This document shows positions 8,590 to 16,550 of a stretch of 64,000 nt of DNA, piece by piece (position 1 is the stretch's first letter; each line of letters opens with the position of its first letter). The stretch is taken from contig SXSU01000016.1 in NCBI GenBank assembly GCA_005793345.1, forward strand, positions 1-64,000, given 5' to 3'. The stretch comes from Bdellovibrionales bacterium. Its GTDB lineage: Bacteria; Bdellovibrionota; Bdellovibrionia; Bdellovibrionales; Bdellovibrionaceae. A program made the translations under genes and the position numbers. Below the pieces are notes generated by a model. The model saw only the letters and a list, made by a program, of their open reading frames with translations. It made no database searches and was not told the origin of the DNA.

Positions 8590-10392
8590 ATGGAAATACT
8601 AATGATTAGAAATAAAATTTTAACAATTTTCCTTGGCATAGTTTCAATTTTTTTTGAATTAAAGACTGCTCATGCATATCCAGATGCTGTTTTGTGCGAT
8701 TTAGAGTCTGGACAAAAAAAAGTATATTCCATTGATTATTTGCTATTAAAAAATATGGAGACTAACGAAACAGAGGAATTTTGGGAAAATACATTTGATT
8801 ATAAAGTATCAATAAGTACGGCATTACAACTACTTGGATTTCATGACTTATCATCTTCCTTTTTTTCATTTCCATTAGAAATCAGAACTAATATTAATTC
8901 TGTTGGCTATCCTTTTACATGGATAGAAGCCTCATTTGGTTTTGAACCAATTTTGATAGATAGTTTAAGTCCTCAATTTCAAAATGCAGGGTGTAAGATT
9001 TCCGATAAAAAAGGATATATAGCAGTTTCTAAAAGATTATTGCCAAAGAGTGCAATTCTAGAATTTGACCCAAAAATAATTTTATCTGCAAGGAATGAAG
9101 ATTTAGTTCAATATACATATTTAATAACTCAACTCTGGTTAAGTTTTATTACTGACGATAGAAATCTAAGCCGACAAATCAATTTTATTTTTCATCAAAA
9201 AGATTTACTCAAGAATAAGAAAAACCTAGAAAATCTAAAATTATTAATCACTCAAATGCTTTCGCAAAAAATACGTGAAAACAGTATATGCGATAAAACT
9301 ATATTATTGCAGGAAGGTATTCAAAATTACTTTGGAAAATCCTGTAACGAAATAACTAATGATGATTTATTAAAGATTGAAGATTTAAAAATTCAAGATA
9401 TCGCAAGAAATATTATTAGTTTTGATAAATTTGATTTTCGAAGAAATGATTTTTATGGACTAAAAAACTTAAAGAGGCTCTCTTTCGCTGGATTGATGTG
9501 GGTTGGAACAGCCCTAAAATCTTATTCTTTTATCGATTTAGAGAGATTAGAAGAATTGGATTTTTCAAATACTTTTTTTCATATTTTAACACCTTCTGTA
9601 TTCAAAGGATTATCAAATTTATCTAAACTTGATCTTAGTGGTCATCATATCGAACTCATCTATCCAGAAACTTTTTCTGGTATTTTTTCAAAAGATCCGA
9701 GAACTAACTCAGAGTTATTATTGTCTTTTTACTCTCCTCGAAGTTCTGTAATTGAAACAAATTTATTTAAGGGAGCCGGTAATTTAAGGTCATTGGACTT
9801 AAGTTACTCTACAATTAGTAAATTTGAACAAGGAGCAATGGCTCACCTTACTTCTTTAAAGTATCTTTCGCTTAGTGAAGCCAACCGAGAAATTAATTTC
9901 AATGGAAATTTAAATGGTCAGTTTTTAAAATCATTAGAAAAGTTGATTTTGAATGATGATTTTAATGGAAATTTCTTTGCTGAACTAATTTATCCGTTCC
10001 CAAATCTTAATTATTTAGATATTAGTGGGTCCTTTTATGGACTCTTTAATTTCTCTGATAAATTTGAACTAATTAAGAATATCCAAACTCTAATCTTAAC
10101 TAATACATTTGCACCATTGCCTGCATTTCCTGAAAATTTTAAAAAATTAAATAAGCTTGAACATTTGATAGCGAGAAATTTTACAAATTTAGCAGATATA
10201 AATGAAGCCGAAATTGGAATCCAAAATTTACCAAAATCTTTAAAAATTTTAGAAATTTGCCATTATCTCGAAAATATCGATTATTGGAAATATCTATTAA
10301 AAAAATTACCCAAGAACTACTTTACAAATGGGCCAATCCTTTTGCGCTCAAGTGATAAATGTAAAACTCCGTGGGTTGAGGAAAAAATATGA
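8590..10392 (+). CDS. Exported leucine-rich-repeat protein
   Basis: 600 aa. ATGs lie at 8590 and 8602. The second gives a cleaner signal peptide (MIRNKILTIF... cleaving after AHA) and has GGA about 8 bp upstream. Residues 30-240 are an N-terminal module of unknown fold. A capping section follows (ICD ... KSC, then DDLLKIEDLKI), then leucine-rich repeats from about residue 265 to 570 (LERLEELDFSNT, LSNLSKLDLSGH, NLRSLDLSYS, LTSLKYLSLS). A final Cys pair closes the solenoid. It is homologous in layout to the following gene: the helix LWLSFITDDRNLSRQINFIF matches EWLWDFTSNIKALRRLNWLL in that protein. The stop overlaps the next start as ATGA, so the two are translationally coupled. Inference: periplasmic or surface protein-protein interaction. 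Confidence 0.75.
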   Translation: MEILMIRNKILTIFLGIVSIFFELKTAHAYPDAVLCDLESGQKKVYSIDYLLLKNMETNETEEFWENTFDYKVSISTALQLLGFHDLSSSFFSFPLEIRTNINSVGYPFTWIEASFGFEPILIDSLSPQFQNAGCKISDKKGYIAVSKRLLPKSAILEFDPKIILSARNEDLVQYTYLITQLWLSFITDDRNLSRQINFIFHQKDLLKNKKNLENLKLLITQMLSQKIRENSICDKTILLQEGIQNYFGKSCNEITNDDLLKIEDLKIQDIARNIISFDKFDFRRNDFYGLKNLKRLSFAGLMWVGTALKSYSFIDLERLEELDFSNTFFHILTPSVFKGLSNLSKLDLSGHHIELIYPETFSGIFSKDPRTNSELLLSFYSPRSSVIETNLFKGAGNLRSLDLSYSTISKFEQGAMAHLTSLKYLSLSEANREINFNGNLNGQFLKSLEKLILNDDFNGNFFAELIYPFPNLNYLDISGSFYGLFNFSDKFELIKNIQTLILTNTFAPLPAFPENFKKLNKLEHLIARNFTNLADINEAEIGIQNLPKSLKILEICHYLENIDYWKYLLKKLPKNYFTNGPILLRSSDKCKTPWVEEKI

Positions 10393-11765
10393 TCTGTTTA
10401 AAATTAAAAGAATATTTGAGTATAAACTTAAAAAGTATAAAAACTATAAAAAAAGAAGTTAAATTATTTACTGTAATAAATTTTTTTTTAGTATTAACTT
10501 TTTCACCACCTGCATTTTCGAATTTAAACAGTGAATTTTTATTACGAGCATTTAATGAGATAGGTGGAGGAGCAATTGTTGGTAACGGGGGCGATACTAT
10601 AGAGTGTTATAATGTTGATGGTGCAGAGTTTGTTGGTTTGTTCACGTTAGATTACCTTGCTGAAATCCAACAAACTAACTCCGAATCCAAAATTTCAAAA
10701 ATTCATACTTGGGAAGATTCTAAGATTCGCATCGGAAATATTCTCAATAAAATTTCACCGGAATTAGCATTGAGCTTTAAAGACTTTGCAACGCAAATAA
10801 TGACAAACTCTATTTATGGGACCCGAAAATGGATTCCTACTAATTTAATTGATATTGATATTAAAGATGAGGAAATTACAAAATTACTCCCCTCAAACTG
10901 TTATCAAAAAAAATCTGATGGTAATTATCCTAATCTTCGACAAACTGTAGTTCGAACTTTTGAACCGAAACAAATTTTTTATCGATATGATGAAAAAATT
11001 TTGAACTATCAAAAAACTAACAACCCTCTTCAATATTCTTTTTTTATGGTACATGAGTGGCTTTGGGACTTTACAAGTAACATAAAAGCCTTACGCCGCT
11101 TAAATTGGCTATTACATAGTGAAGTTGCAAATTTGATTGATTCTGAATACTTGAATAATTTTTTTGAAACTTATGATTTTTTTAATCGCAGTTTAAGTTT
11201 ATGTGATAGATCCGAAGAAATTCGTATAGAGATTCAGAAGCTACTTTTATTAGACGACTGTAAATTAGTAAAAAAATCTGACTTGTTGAAGATAAAAGAG
11301 TTAAAATTAAATTCAGCTCACCTTAAAGAATTTAAATTTTTACGTTCTGGTGACTTTGGTGATTTATTTTTTCTTGAAACATTAAATTTAAATGACCAAC
11401 ATGGTCTATTGGAAACTTTACCTCCTTATTTTTTTAGACATCTTGGTAATTTAAAAAATTTGGACCTATCAAATACAAAATCAATCAATTTTCCGATTTG
11501 GATTACTTCACAACTTAAAAATCTTGAATATCTAAATTTTTCTAGTAACCCAATGACAAGATTACATAATGCGATTCTAGCTTTTCCTAAACTCAAAATA
11601 TTAGAAATTTCTATTGAAGACGTTAGTTTATTTAACTTTTATGATTTATACTCGATTAAAACTCTAAAAGAAATTAGAATTCATGGTACTTTTTTACCAA
11701 ATGACCTAGATTTTATCAAACAGAAAGTTCCAGCGCGAATTAAAGTTATATTTATGGTCCCTTAA
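10389..11765 (+). CDS. Exported GNGGD-module leucine-rich-repeat protein
   Basis: 458 aa, starting inside the stop of the previous gene (ATGA). A signal-peptide-like segment lies at residues about 25-45 (VINFFLVLTF, PPAFS). The mature start carries GGGAIVGNGGDTIEC, a motif I associate with exported proteins of Bdellovibrio-like bacteria. Residues about 218-240 (FMVHEWLWDF) contain His-Glu, but the spacing is HExxW, not a zinc HExxH. A cap (LCD ... DDC, SDLLKIKELKL) leads into four or five leucine-rich repeats (LKNLDLSNT, LKNLEYLNFSSNP, FPKLKILEIS). The upstream paralogue lacks the GNGGD stretch and replaces the His-Glu with Thr-Gln. Function unknown. The pair probably acts together. Confidence 0.72.
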   Translation: MICLKLKEYLSINLKSIKTIKKEVKLFTVINFFLVLTFSPPAFSNLNSEFLLRAFNEIGGGAIVGNGGDTIECYNVDGAEFVGLFTLDYLAEIQQTNSESKISKIHTWEDSKIRIGNILNKISPELALSFKDFATQIMTNSIYGTRKWIPTNLIDIDIKDEEITKLLPSNCYQKKSDGNYPNLRQTVVRTFEPKQIFYRYDEKILNYQKTNNPLQYSFFMVHEWLWDFTSNIKALRRLNWLLHSEVANLIDSEYLNNFFETYDFFNRSLSLCDRSEEIRIEIQKLLLLDDCKLVKKSDLLKIKELKLNSAHLKEFKFLRSGDFGDLFFLETLNLNDQHGLLETLPPYFFRHLGNLKNLDLSNTKSINFPIWITSQLKNLEYLNFSSNPMTRLHNAILAFPKLKILEISIEDVSLFNFYDLYSIKTLKEIRIHGTFLPNDLDFIKQKVPARIKVIFMVP

Positions 11766-11957
11766 TATTTCATATTTATATAAACAAACTGGTAATAAAT
11801 AATTTTATTATCCGCCAACGGAAATATGCCAAATATAAGATCCGGCGCCAATGAAAAACAGAAAACATCAGAAATTTTTACTTCTACGTCTAGATTAATT
11901 TTAAGTTAAGATAATGGGAGATACATTTATTACACAATTTTGATTTTAAATTTATTT

Positions 11958-12155
11958 TTACTGTGGAGGAAAAGCTGACATATCCATCCACACTGTTTCC
12001 CAAATATGTCCATCGGGATCTTCAATGCTACGACCGTACATAAAACTTAAATCTTGAATTTTGTTTGGTTCAGCTTTGCCTCCAGATTTTTTTCCAGCAG
12101 CTATCATTTCGTCAACAGCCGCTTTACCATTATCTAACTTTGAGTTGGCCTTCAT
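11958..12155 (-). pseudogene. Truncated VOC/glyoxalase-family protein (C-terminal half)
   Basis: 65 codons matching the C-terminal half of PhnB/glyoxalase-like VOC proteins: a helix (AAVDEMIAAGKKSGG), then FMYGRSIEDPDGHIWETVWMD, which carries the metal-binding Glu region of the fold, ending PPQ. Members are normally about 130-150 aa, so half is missing. An ATG with GGGG upstream could still start translation. I see no matching N-terminal half in any frame upstream. It is probably a remnant left by rearrangement. Confidence 0.65.
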
Positions 12156-12266
12156 TGCTCAACCCCGAAGGTATAATATTACCTAAGCAAAAAATAAGTT
12201 GGGCTATTCTCCACTAAATTTTGATTTTTTTAGTAAGAAGGCTGCCATCGTAATGTTTTAAATCCA

Positions 12267-12545
12267 TTAACAATCTTCACCTAATTCGTCGTGCAAATAA
12301 TTTCTGAGTTTATCCCAAATAGCTTGGATAACTTCGCTTTCTTTATCATTCATTTCGCGCTTATTATCGAGAATGCTTACGTCGTATTTGATGTGAGGGC
12401 GGAAGACTTCATCATAAATTCTGTCCAAAGCAAGTCGGTACTTTGGTCCTCGAATCATATGTACAAGGTCCTCGGGTTCAAATCTCTCCACAGTATTTTC
12501 TAAAAGTTTAATTAATAAATTTTGTTCTTCTTTAGTAAGTTTCAT
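12267..12545 (-). CDS. Hypothetical 92-aa acidic protein
   Basis: Not recognised. The 92-aa product is helical and acidic, with many Glu, Asp and Lys and one C-terminal Cys. It contains KEEQNLLIKLLENTV and a central MIRGPKYRLALDRIYDEVF. The start is well supported by AAGGGG eight bases upstream of the ATG. It has no signal peptide or membrane segment, so it is cytoplasmic. It is transcribed away from the toxin-antitoxin pair and sits in a stretch of higher G+C than the window average, so it may have arrived with that mobile segment. Confidence 0.6.
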   Translation of the reverse strand: MKLTKEEQNLLIKLLENTVERFEPEDLVHMIRGPKYRLALDRIYDEVFRPHIKYDVSILDNKREMNDKESEVIQAIWDKLRNYLHDELGEDC

Positions 12546-12851
12546 AATAAGCCCCTTCGAATCACTAATTTGCTGTGATTCCTGACAGAATTATAAACAA
12601 GTTTGATGGTCTTATTGAGCTGAAATGGCCATCAGGTATGAGAATCTACACAGCTAAAATTAACAACAACTGGGGAATTTTCAAATAAAATAATTGGGGA
12701 ATTTTGGATTGAAATTGACAGTCATTTTTCTGGTGGAACTGGCTCTTATGAGTGGATTTAAGGCTTATAGTTGAGGGGCTTAGTCGCCTATTAGGCTTAA
12801 AAATAAGTAATTCTGGACATTTTTAATATTTTCTACTAAAGTAGAAAAAGA
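12546..12851. other. 306-bp intergenic region with degenerate coding traces
   Basis: On the + strand, codons 12578-12688 read as a 36-residue tail (IPDRIINKFDGLIELKWPSG ... NNNWGIFK, then TAA) preceded by a stop and without a start. It looks like the C-terminal end of a lost protein, family not recognised. The 3' part carries a possible promoter for the toxin-antitoxin pair (TGGACA near 12815, 17 bp before TAAAGT) and the palindrome at 12829-12848. Confidence 0.35.
12829..12848. promoter_or_regulatory. Palindromic candidate operator of the toxin-antitoxin pair
   Basis: TTTTCTAC-TAAA-GTAGAAAA is a perfect 8-bp inverted repeat around a 4-bp centre, ending three bases before the toxin ATG and covering the expected ribosome binding region. 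HigA/RelB-type antitoxins normally bind such palindromes to repress their own operon. That it is the HigA site is inference from position. Confidence 0.5.
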
Positions 12852-13174
12852 ATGATTTACGAATTAAGTATCTACAAACCGCATACTGGCAAAGCCCCTT
12901 TTGAAAAGTGGCTCACTTCTTTGAAAGATAAAAAGACAAAGCAAATCATTCAGGCTCGGATAGACCGAGCTGTGTTCGGAAATTTAGGCGACATCATGGG
13001 ACTTGGTGAGGATGTCTTTGAATTTCGTATTGATTATGGTCCAGGCTTTCGGGTGTATTTCTCCATTCAAGGGCAAAAATTTTACTGCTCTTGGTGGGTG
13101 GAGATAAGCGAACCCAAAGTAAAGATATTGAAAAAGCAAAATTGTATTTAAAGGATTGGAAAAGTTATGAATAA
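12852..13174 (+). pseudogene. HigB/RelE-type addiction toxin, frameshifted
   Basis: The first 80 or so residues match the addiction-module killer family (COG3657, HigB/RelE-like mRNA interferase): GKAPFEKWLTSL near the N-terminus, then IQARIDRAVFGNLGD, and FEFRIDYGPGFRVYF. In the reading frame of the ATG the protein then runs into unrelated residues and stops at 13151. Shifting the frame by one base near 13078-13084 (AAAAATTTTA) restores LLLLVGGDKRTQSKDIEKAK and a stop at 13172-13174 overlapping the antitoxin ATG, the family's normal ending. So one base was lost or gained in the homopolymer run, removing the catalytic C-terminal segment. It is probably inactive, unless this is a sequencing error. 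Confidence 0.85.
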
Positions 13175-13532
13175 AAAAACGACTTCAAAAAAACAGGCGA
13201 AGTCTAAAAATGCTTCATCCAAGCCATCCGTTAGATATGACGATTGGATGATGGAACGACTGAAAAAAAATAAAAAAGAGGCTTTTGAATATCTCAAAAC
13301 TTCTTTGGAAGAAAATGCGGACTTTCCTCCTGCTTTCTTACTTTCACTTCGCAGGGTTTCTCAAGCCTTTGATATGTCCATGGAGGACATCGCCAAAGAA
13401 GCAGGAATTTCCACGGCGACGATTTATAAAGCCCTCGGTGTAAAAGGAAATCCAACCATTGATACACTGGCATCCATTTTAAAAACGATGGGCTTTAAAC
13501 TGACTTTAACGCCGATTGAGAAGGCTTCGTAA
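13167..13532 (+). CDS. HigA-type antitoxin (helix-turn-helix)
   Basis: 121 aa. The first 25 residues are Lys-rich and disordered. The core (residues 45-117) matches addiction-module antidote proteins of the COG3636 type: DFPPAFLLSLRRVSQAF, a helix-turn-helix MSMEDIAKEAGISTATIYKAL, then GNPTIDTLASILKTMGFKL. It neutralises the HigB-like toxin and represses the operon by binding DNA. Its ATG overlaps the ancestral toxin stop by eight bases, so toxin is first and antitoxin second, the usual higBA order. It appears intact although its toxin partner is frameshifted. It may have been kept for regulation or for protection against another toxin. Confidence 0.88.
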   Translation: MNKKTTSKKQAKSKNASSKPSVRYDDWMMERLKKNKKEAFEYLKTSLEENADFPPAFLLSLRRVSQAFDMSMEDIAKEAGISTATIYKALGVKGNPTIDTLASILKTMGFKLTLTPIEKAS

Positions 13533-13546
13533 GATGGGGATTATTA

Positions 13547-13990
13547 ATGCGGCTTATCCGCGAATCTGGGTTTAAAACAGTCATTGTGGATTTGCTGGAA
13601 AGCGAGAATGATCCAGCCATAAAAACTGCGATCATTCAAAAAATAGTGCATAAAATTATTGTAAAAAATGAGGGGGTAGAAATTTTCTTCTACATTGGAG
13701 AAAGGCATTATAAGCGGGAGCTAGCAATAGCTGGTTCCCAGCTAACAGCTTTGAATGGTGGTGGCTGTGTTGATGGAACTGATAATGGGAGGATTAGAAA
13801 GGTTGCAGCAACTCGACAGAGTGATGGCACTGGCAGTTTGCCAGAAAAAAGGCGCACGTCTCCACTCCCTGTTTTTCACGGGAACCTGGAAACTGCTCAA
13901 ATTTTAAATTTAGGAGTTAAAAAACCTTTGAACTATTTTTATGACACTGGTTCGAACAGCTTGAATATTGGTAGTGAGAGGCGGACTTGA
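13547..13990 (+). pseudogene. Serine-recombinase C-terminal remnant
   Basis: The first 60 or so codons resemble the extreme C-terminus of large serine recombinases: DPAIKTAIIQKIVHKIIVKN, then EGVEIFFYIGERHY, the strand-rich tail after the zinc-ribbon and coiled-coil parts. The catalytic resolvase domain with its Ser and Arg residues is absent upstream, where the antitoxin gene lies. After about codon 85 the frame is Gly/Arg-rich filler, and its last bases overlap the tRNA gene, so only the beginning is meaningful. No ribosome binding site of note. It marks a decayed mobile element. Confidence 0.55.
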
Positions 13991-14045
13991 ACCGCCGACC
14001 CTCAGATTATGATTCTGATGCTCTAACCGACTGAGCTACCCCACC
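13969..14045 (-). tRNA. tRNA-Met (CAU), elongator type
   Basis: 77 nt on the minus strand, with encoded CCA. The acceptor arm is GGTGGGG with TCTCACT, the D-arm starts TAGCTCAGTCGG, the anticodon arm TCAGA-ATCATAA-TCTGA presents CAT, and the T-arm is GGCGG-TTCAAGT-CCGCC. The acceptor has three G-U wobbles (pairs 1-72, 5-68 and 7-66). The anticodon stem lacks the three G-C pairs of initiators, and pair 1-72 exists, so it is not initiator tRNA. A lysidine tRNA-Ile2 is possible but less likely. Confidence 0.9.
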
Positions 14046-14306
14046 ACATAACTGCGAAACAAAATTATTAATGATCATAAGGGAAGGTTGTCAAATAAAT
14101 AAATGATAATTTTCTATTTTTTAACAAAAAAAAGCAAAAAAAATGAAAAACAAAGTTTAAAAATCAGTATTAATCAATACATTAAAGATAGAAGTTGACT
14201 AAAGATCTCACTCTGAACTCAAATTTAAATCGATGATTTTGTGGCCTGTGTTTTAGAGATTAATTTTATATTTGCGCAATAAAAACGCAAAAGAAAAGGG
14301 ATGTTT

Positions 14307-15947
14307 ATGACTAGTAATAACAAGCACCTGAATTTAGTTTTATGGATATTAGGATTAGGTTTAGGTTTAGGATTAAGTTTAGGTTGTCAAAAAAATTCGG
14401 ATACTCATTCATATAGTATTGGGAATAAAAATTTTAATTCAAGTAATTTAAATCCAATTAATACTGATGAACTTACGACTCAAACTACAATTACAGTTAC
14501 AAATCTTAAAGGCGAAGCCTTGGCAGGAGCTCAGGTTTTAATTGGAATGTCAGCAAATGATCCCTTTGAAAATAATTTTGTAAGAACTAACATTAATGGG
14601 CAGGCGATAATCGATAATAATCAATGGACTAACCAGCCTGTCACAATTAACTATCCAGGTTATAATAGAGTTACTTTTTATGGTGTTAATCCTGGTCAAC
14701 ACACTTATCAATTGCGCCCAGTAGTTTATTCTGGAAAATATGAATTAAAAGGAAGAACTACTGATTTTGGCAAGCTTGTTTCAAGAGATGATAAAGCAGA
14801 TTTTGGCTTAGTGATTCAATCTTTGACTCGAAATGATTTATTTTCATTTGATTTAGGTATGATTGTAAGTAAAGAACAAGACACTTTATCGGTAGCAGGA
14901 TACTCAGTGAGAATTCCTTCTAATGTTTCATTACCAAGACAAGTTGAAAGTTATTTTATTGATCTAACAATAGATAAACCATCCTATAGAACTTATTTTG
15001 AAATGCCAGGAACGAAAAAAATGTATGCATTACGAGGGCAGTTTCCTTTTAATAGAATTGTAAATGAATTTAGAAATAACACCCCTTTTCAAGCTTTAAT
15101 AAATCAATTTAATTTTTTAGGTGGAAGTATACGTGATGTCGAAATTACATCGAACCATCAAATGGATATTCCAGTAAATGAAATTGTATTTGGAAACCCA
15201 ATTAAAGTTAAGTTAAGCCCATCAATGACACAGACAATGAACCAAAAAACTTTACTTACAATTACTGCAAATGAAAAAGATGGATATATTTTTCCTTCGG
15301 ATTTAAAAAAGTTTGATAATCCTAATGGAACAATGAATTTAAAAACTTCAGAACTTGGATCAAAATATGTAATAGCTATTTTAAAACGAAGTGAAGATTT
15401 TTATGCAACAAAAGCAAAGCAAGCGGCCATCGCCCTTTCAATGAAGCCTATTCTTGCAAATTCAAAAGAGATTGAAATAAATCAACAATTAGATTTAATT
15501 GCACAACCAGAAGGAAATTTAGATGGATGGATGCAAAACACTATAATGTCTAAGTTACCAGGAGTTGAGCCTATTGGTACATATGCCAAACTGACTCGCC
15601 ATCAAAATTTTGGGAGTAACGTTGAAAACGTAAATGTTCTTTGGGAAGCTTATGCTCCTATTTGGGTTTTAGGAATGAAGTTGCCTATATGGCCCACAGA
15701 TAATGGCTTTAGTAATATGAGTGGCAATAGTGAGTATAGTGATAATAGTGATTATAGTTCTAGCGAGTTTGAAATTGATACTGCAGTTAGTGAATACCAT
15801 AGATGGGAAGTAACATATATAGGATCAGATGTCATTCCTGAGGGAAACAATAATAGAAGTTCACCTCTATCTTTACCAGTAGTACCGTTAGGGCCACAAT
15901 TAGCAGATTATGCTACTCATATTTCATATAATAATAAAGATTTTTAA
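14307..15947 (+). CDS. Lipoprotein with a carboxypeptidase-regulatory-like domain
   Basis: 546 aa from the ATG at 14307, about six bases after AAAAGGG. A second ATG at 14301 abuts that site too closely. The signal peptide ends in the lipobox SLGC. Its hydrophobic core is a run of GL pairs encoded by six TTAGGT-like hexamers (14349-14384). Residues about 55-120 (TITVTNLKGEALAGAQVLIG ... TNINGQAII) resemble a CarboxypepD-regulatory-like or Ig-type beta-sandwich. The remaining 400 residues are not recognised and include a Ser/Asn/Tyr-rich low-complexity stretch near the C-terminus. Nineteen bases separate it from the next lipoprotein gene, so the two are likely co-transcribed. Confidence 0.7.
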   Translation: MTSNNKHLNLVLWILGLGLGLGLSLGCQKNSDTHSYSIGNKNFNSSNLNPINTDELTTQTTITVTNLKGEALAGAQVLIGMSANDPFENNFVRTNINGQAIIDNNQWTNQPVTINYPGYNRVTFYGVNPGQHTYQLRPVVYSGKYELKGRTTDFGKLVSRDDKADFGLVIQSLTRNDLFSFDLGMIVSKEQDTLSVAGYSVRIPSNVSLPRQVESYFIDLTIDKPSYRTYFEMPGTKKMYALRGQFPFNRIVNEFRNNTPFQALINQFNFLGGSIRDVEITSNHQMDIPVNEIVFGNPIKVKLSPSMTQTMNQKTLLTITANEKDGYIFPSDLKKFDNPNGTMNLKTSELGSKYVIAILKRSEDFYATKAKQAAIALSMKPILANSKEIEINQQLDLIAQPEGNLDGWMQNTIMSKLPGVEPIGTYAKLTRHQNFGSNVENVNVLWEAYAPIWVLGMKLPIWPTDNGFSNMSGNSEYSDNSDYSSSEFEIDTAVSEYHRWEVTYIGSDVIPEGNNNRSSPLSLPVVPLGPQLADYATHISYNNKDF

Positions 15948-15965
15948 TTTCTGAGAAGATTAATA

Positions 15966-16550
15966 ATGAAAACTGTGCAGTGTTATTTGCTAATAATATT
16001 AACGATAATGTTAAGTTTTATGAATGCCTGCACAGGTATTGCTAAAAGACAATCCATACCAACAACTTTTTATCGAGATCATATTTTTAATGGTGAATAT
16101 GAGAAAATATGGAGTGCAACTGAAAAAGCCTTATCTAACTATCCCATTGAACAAAGTAACATGGACTCAGGCGTAATAGTAACAGAATGGGTAAAAGGTG
16201 ATAATGTTTGGATGTCTCCCCATTTAAATAAAAAACCAAGTTCAGGTATGCGCGAAAAAATTTCTGTATTTTTAACCAAAGGAAAAGTCCAGTCCTCAGG
16301 TGGTGCGGTTAAAGTACAAGTGAAAAAAGATCTAGAAGTACATAAAGATTTTTTATTAGAACCAGAAAAACTACCATCTGATGGTTTAGAAGAAACCATG
16401 ATCCTGTATCGAATAGAAAGAGAGCTTGAAATAGAAAGAGATCTTACTTCTTATAACAATCAAAAAGTTGAATCGATTCAAAAAGAAAAACGTAAAAAAA
16501 ATCAAATTAAAAATTCAAAAAATAAAAAATTTAGAAAAACTAAAAATTAA
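15966..16550 (+). CDS. Lipoprotein with basic C-terminal tail
   Basis: 194 aa. The signal peptide ends MNAC, giving a lipid-modified Cys at residue 22. The central part (YEKIWSATEKALSNYPIEQ ... SGVIVTEWV) resembles BamC/NlpB-like or other small TBP-like lipoprotein domains that follow a W-A-L helix pattern, but I would not assign BamC. The last 35 residues are strongly Lys/Asn-rich and probably disordered, perhaps binding peptidoglycan or LPS. It is nineteen bases downstream of the preceding lipoprotein gene. Its last 36 bases overlap the end of the convergent glycosyltransferase gene. Confidence 0.65.
   Translation: MKTVQCYLLIILTIMLSFMNACTGIAKRQSIPTTFYRDHIFNGEYEKIWSATEKALSNYPIEQSNMDSGVIVTEWVKGDNVWMSPHLNKKPSSGMREKISVFLTKGKVQSSGGAVKVQVKKDLEVHKDFLLEPEKLPSDGLEETMILYRIERELEIERDLTSYNNQKVESIQKEKRKKNQIKNSKNKKFRKTKN

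Noticed and set aside
13078-13084. Programmed -1 frameshift in the toxin
   Set aside because: The run AAAAATTTTA does not fit the X-XXY-YYZ slippery pattern in the zero frame, and no pseudoknot is visible. An indel is simpler.
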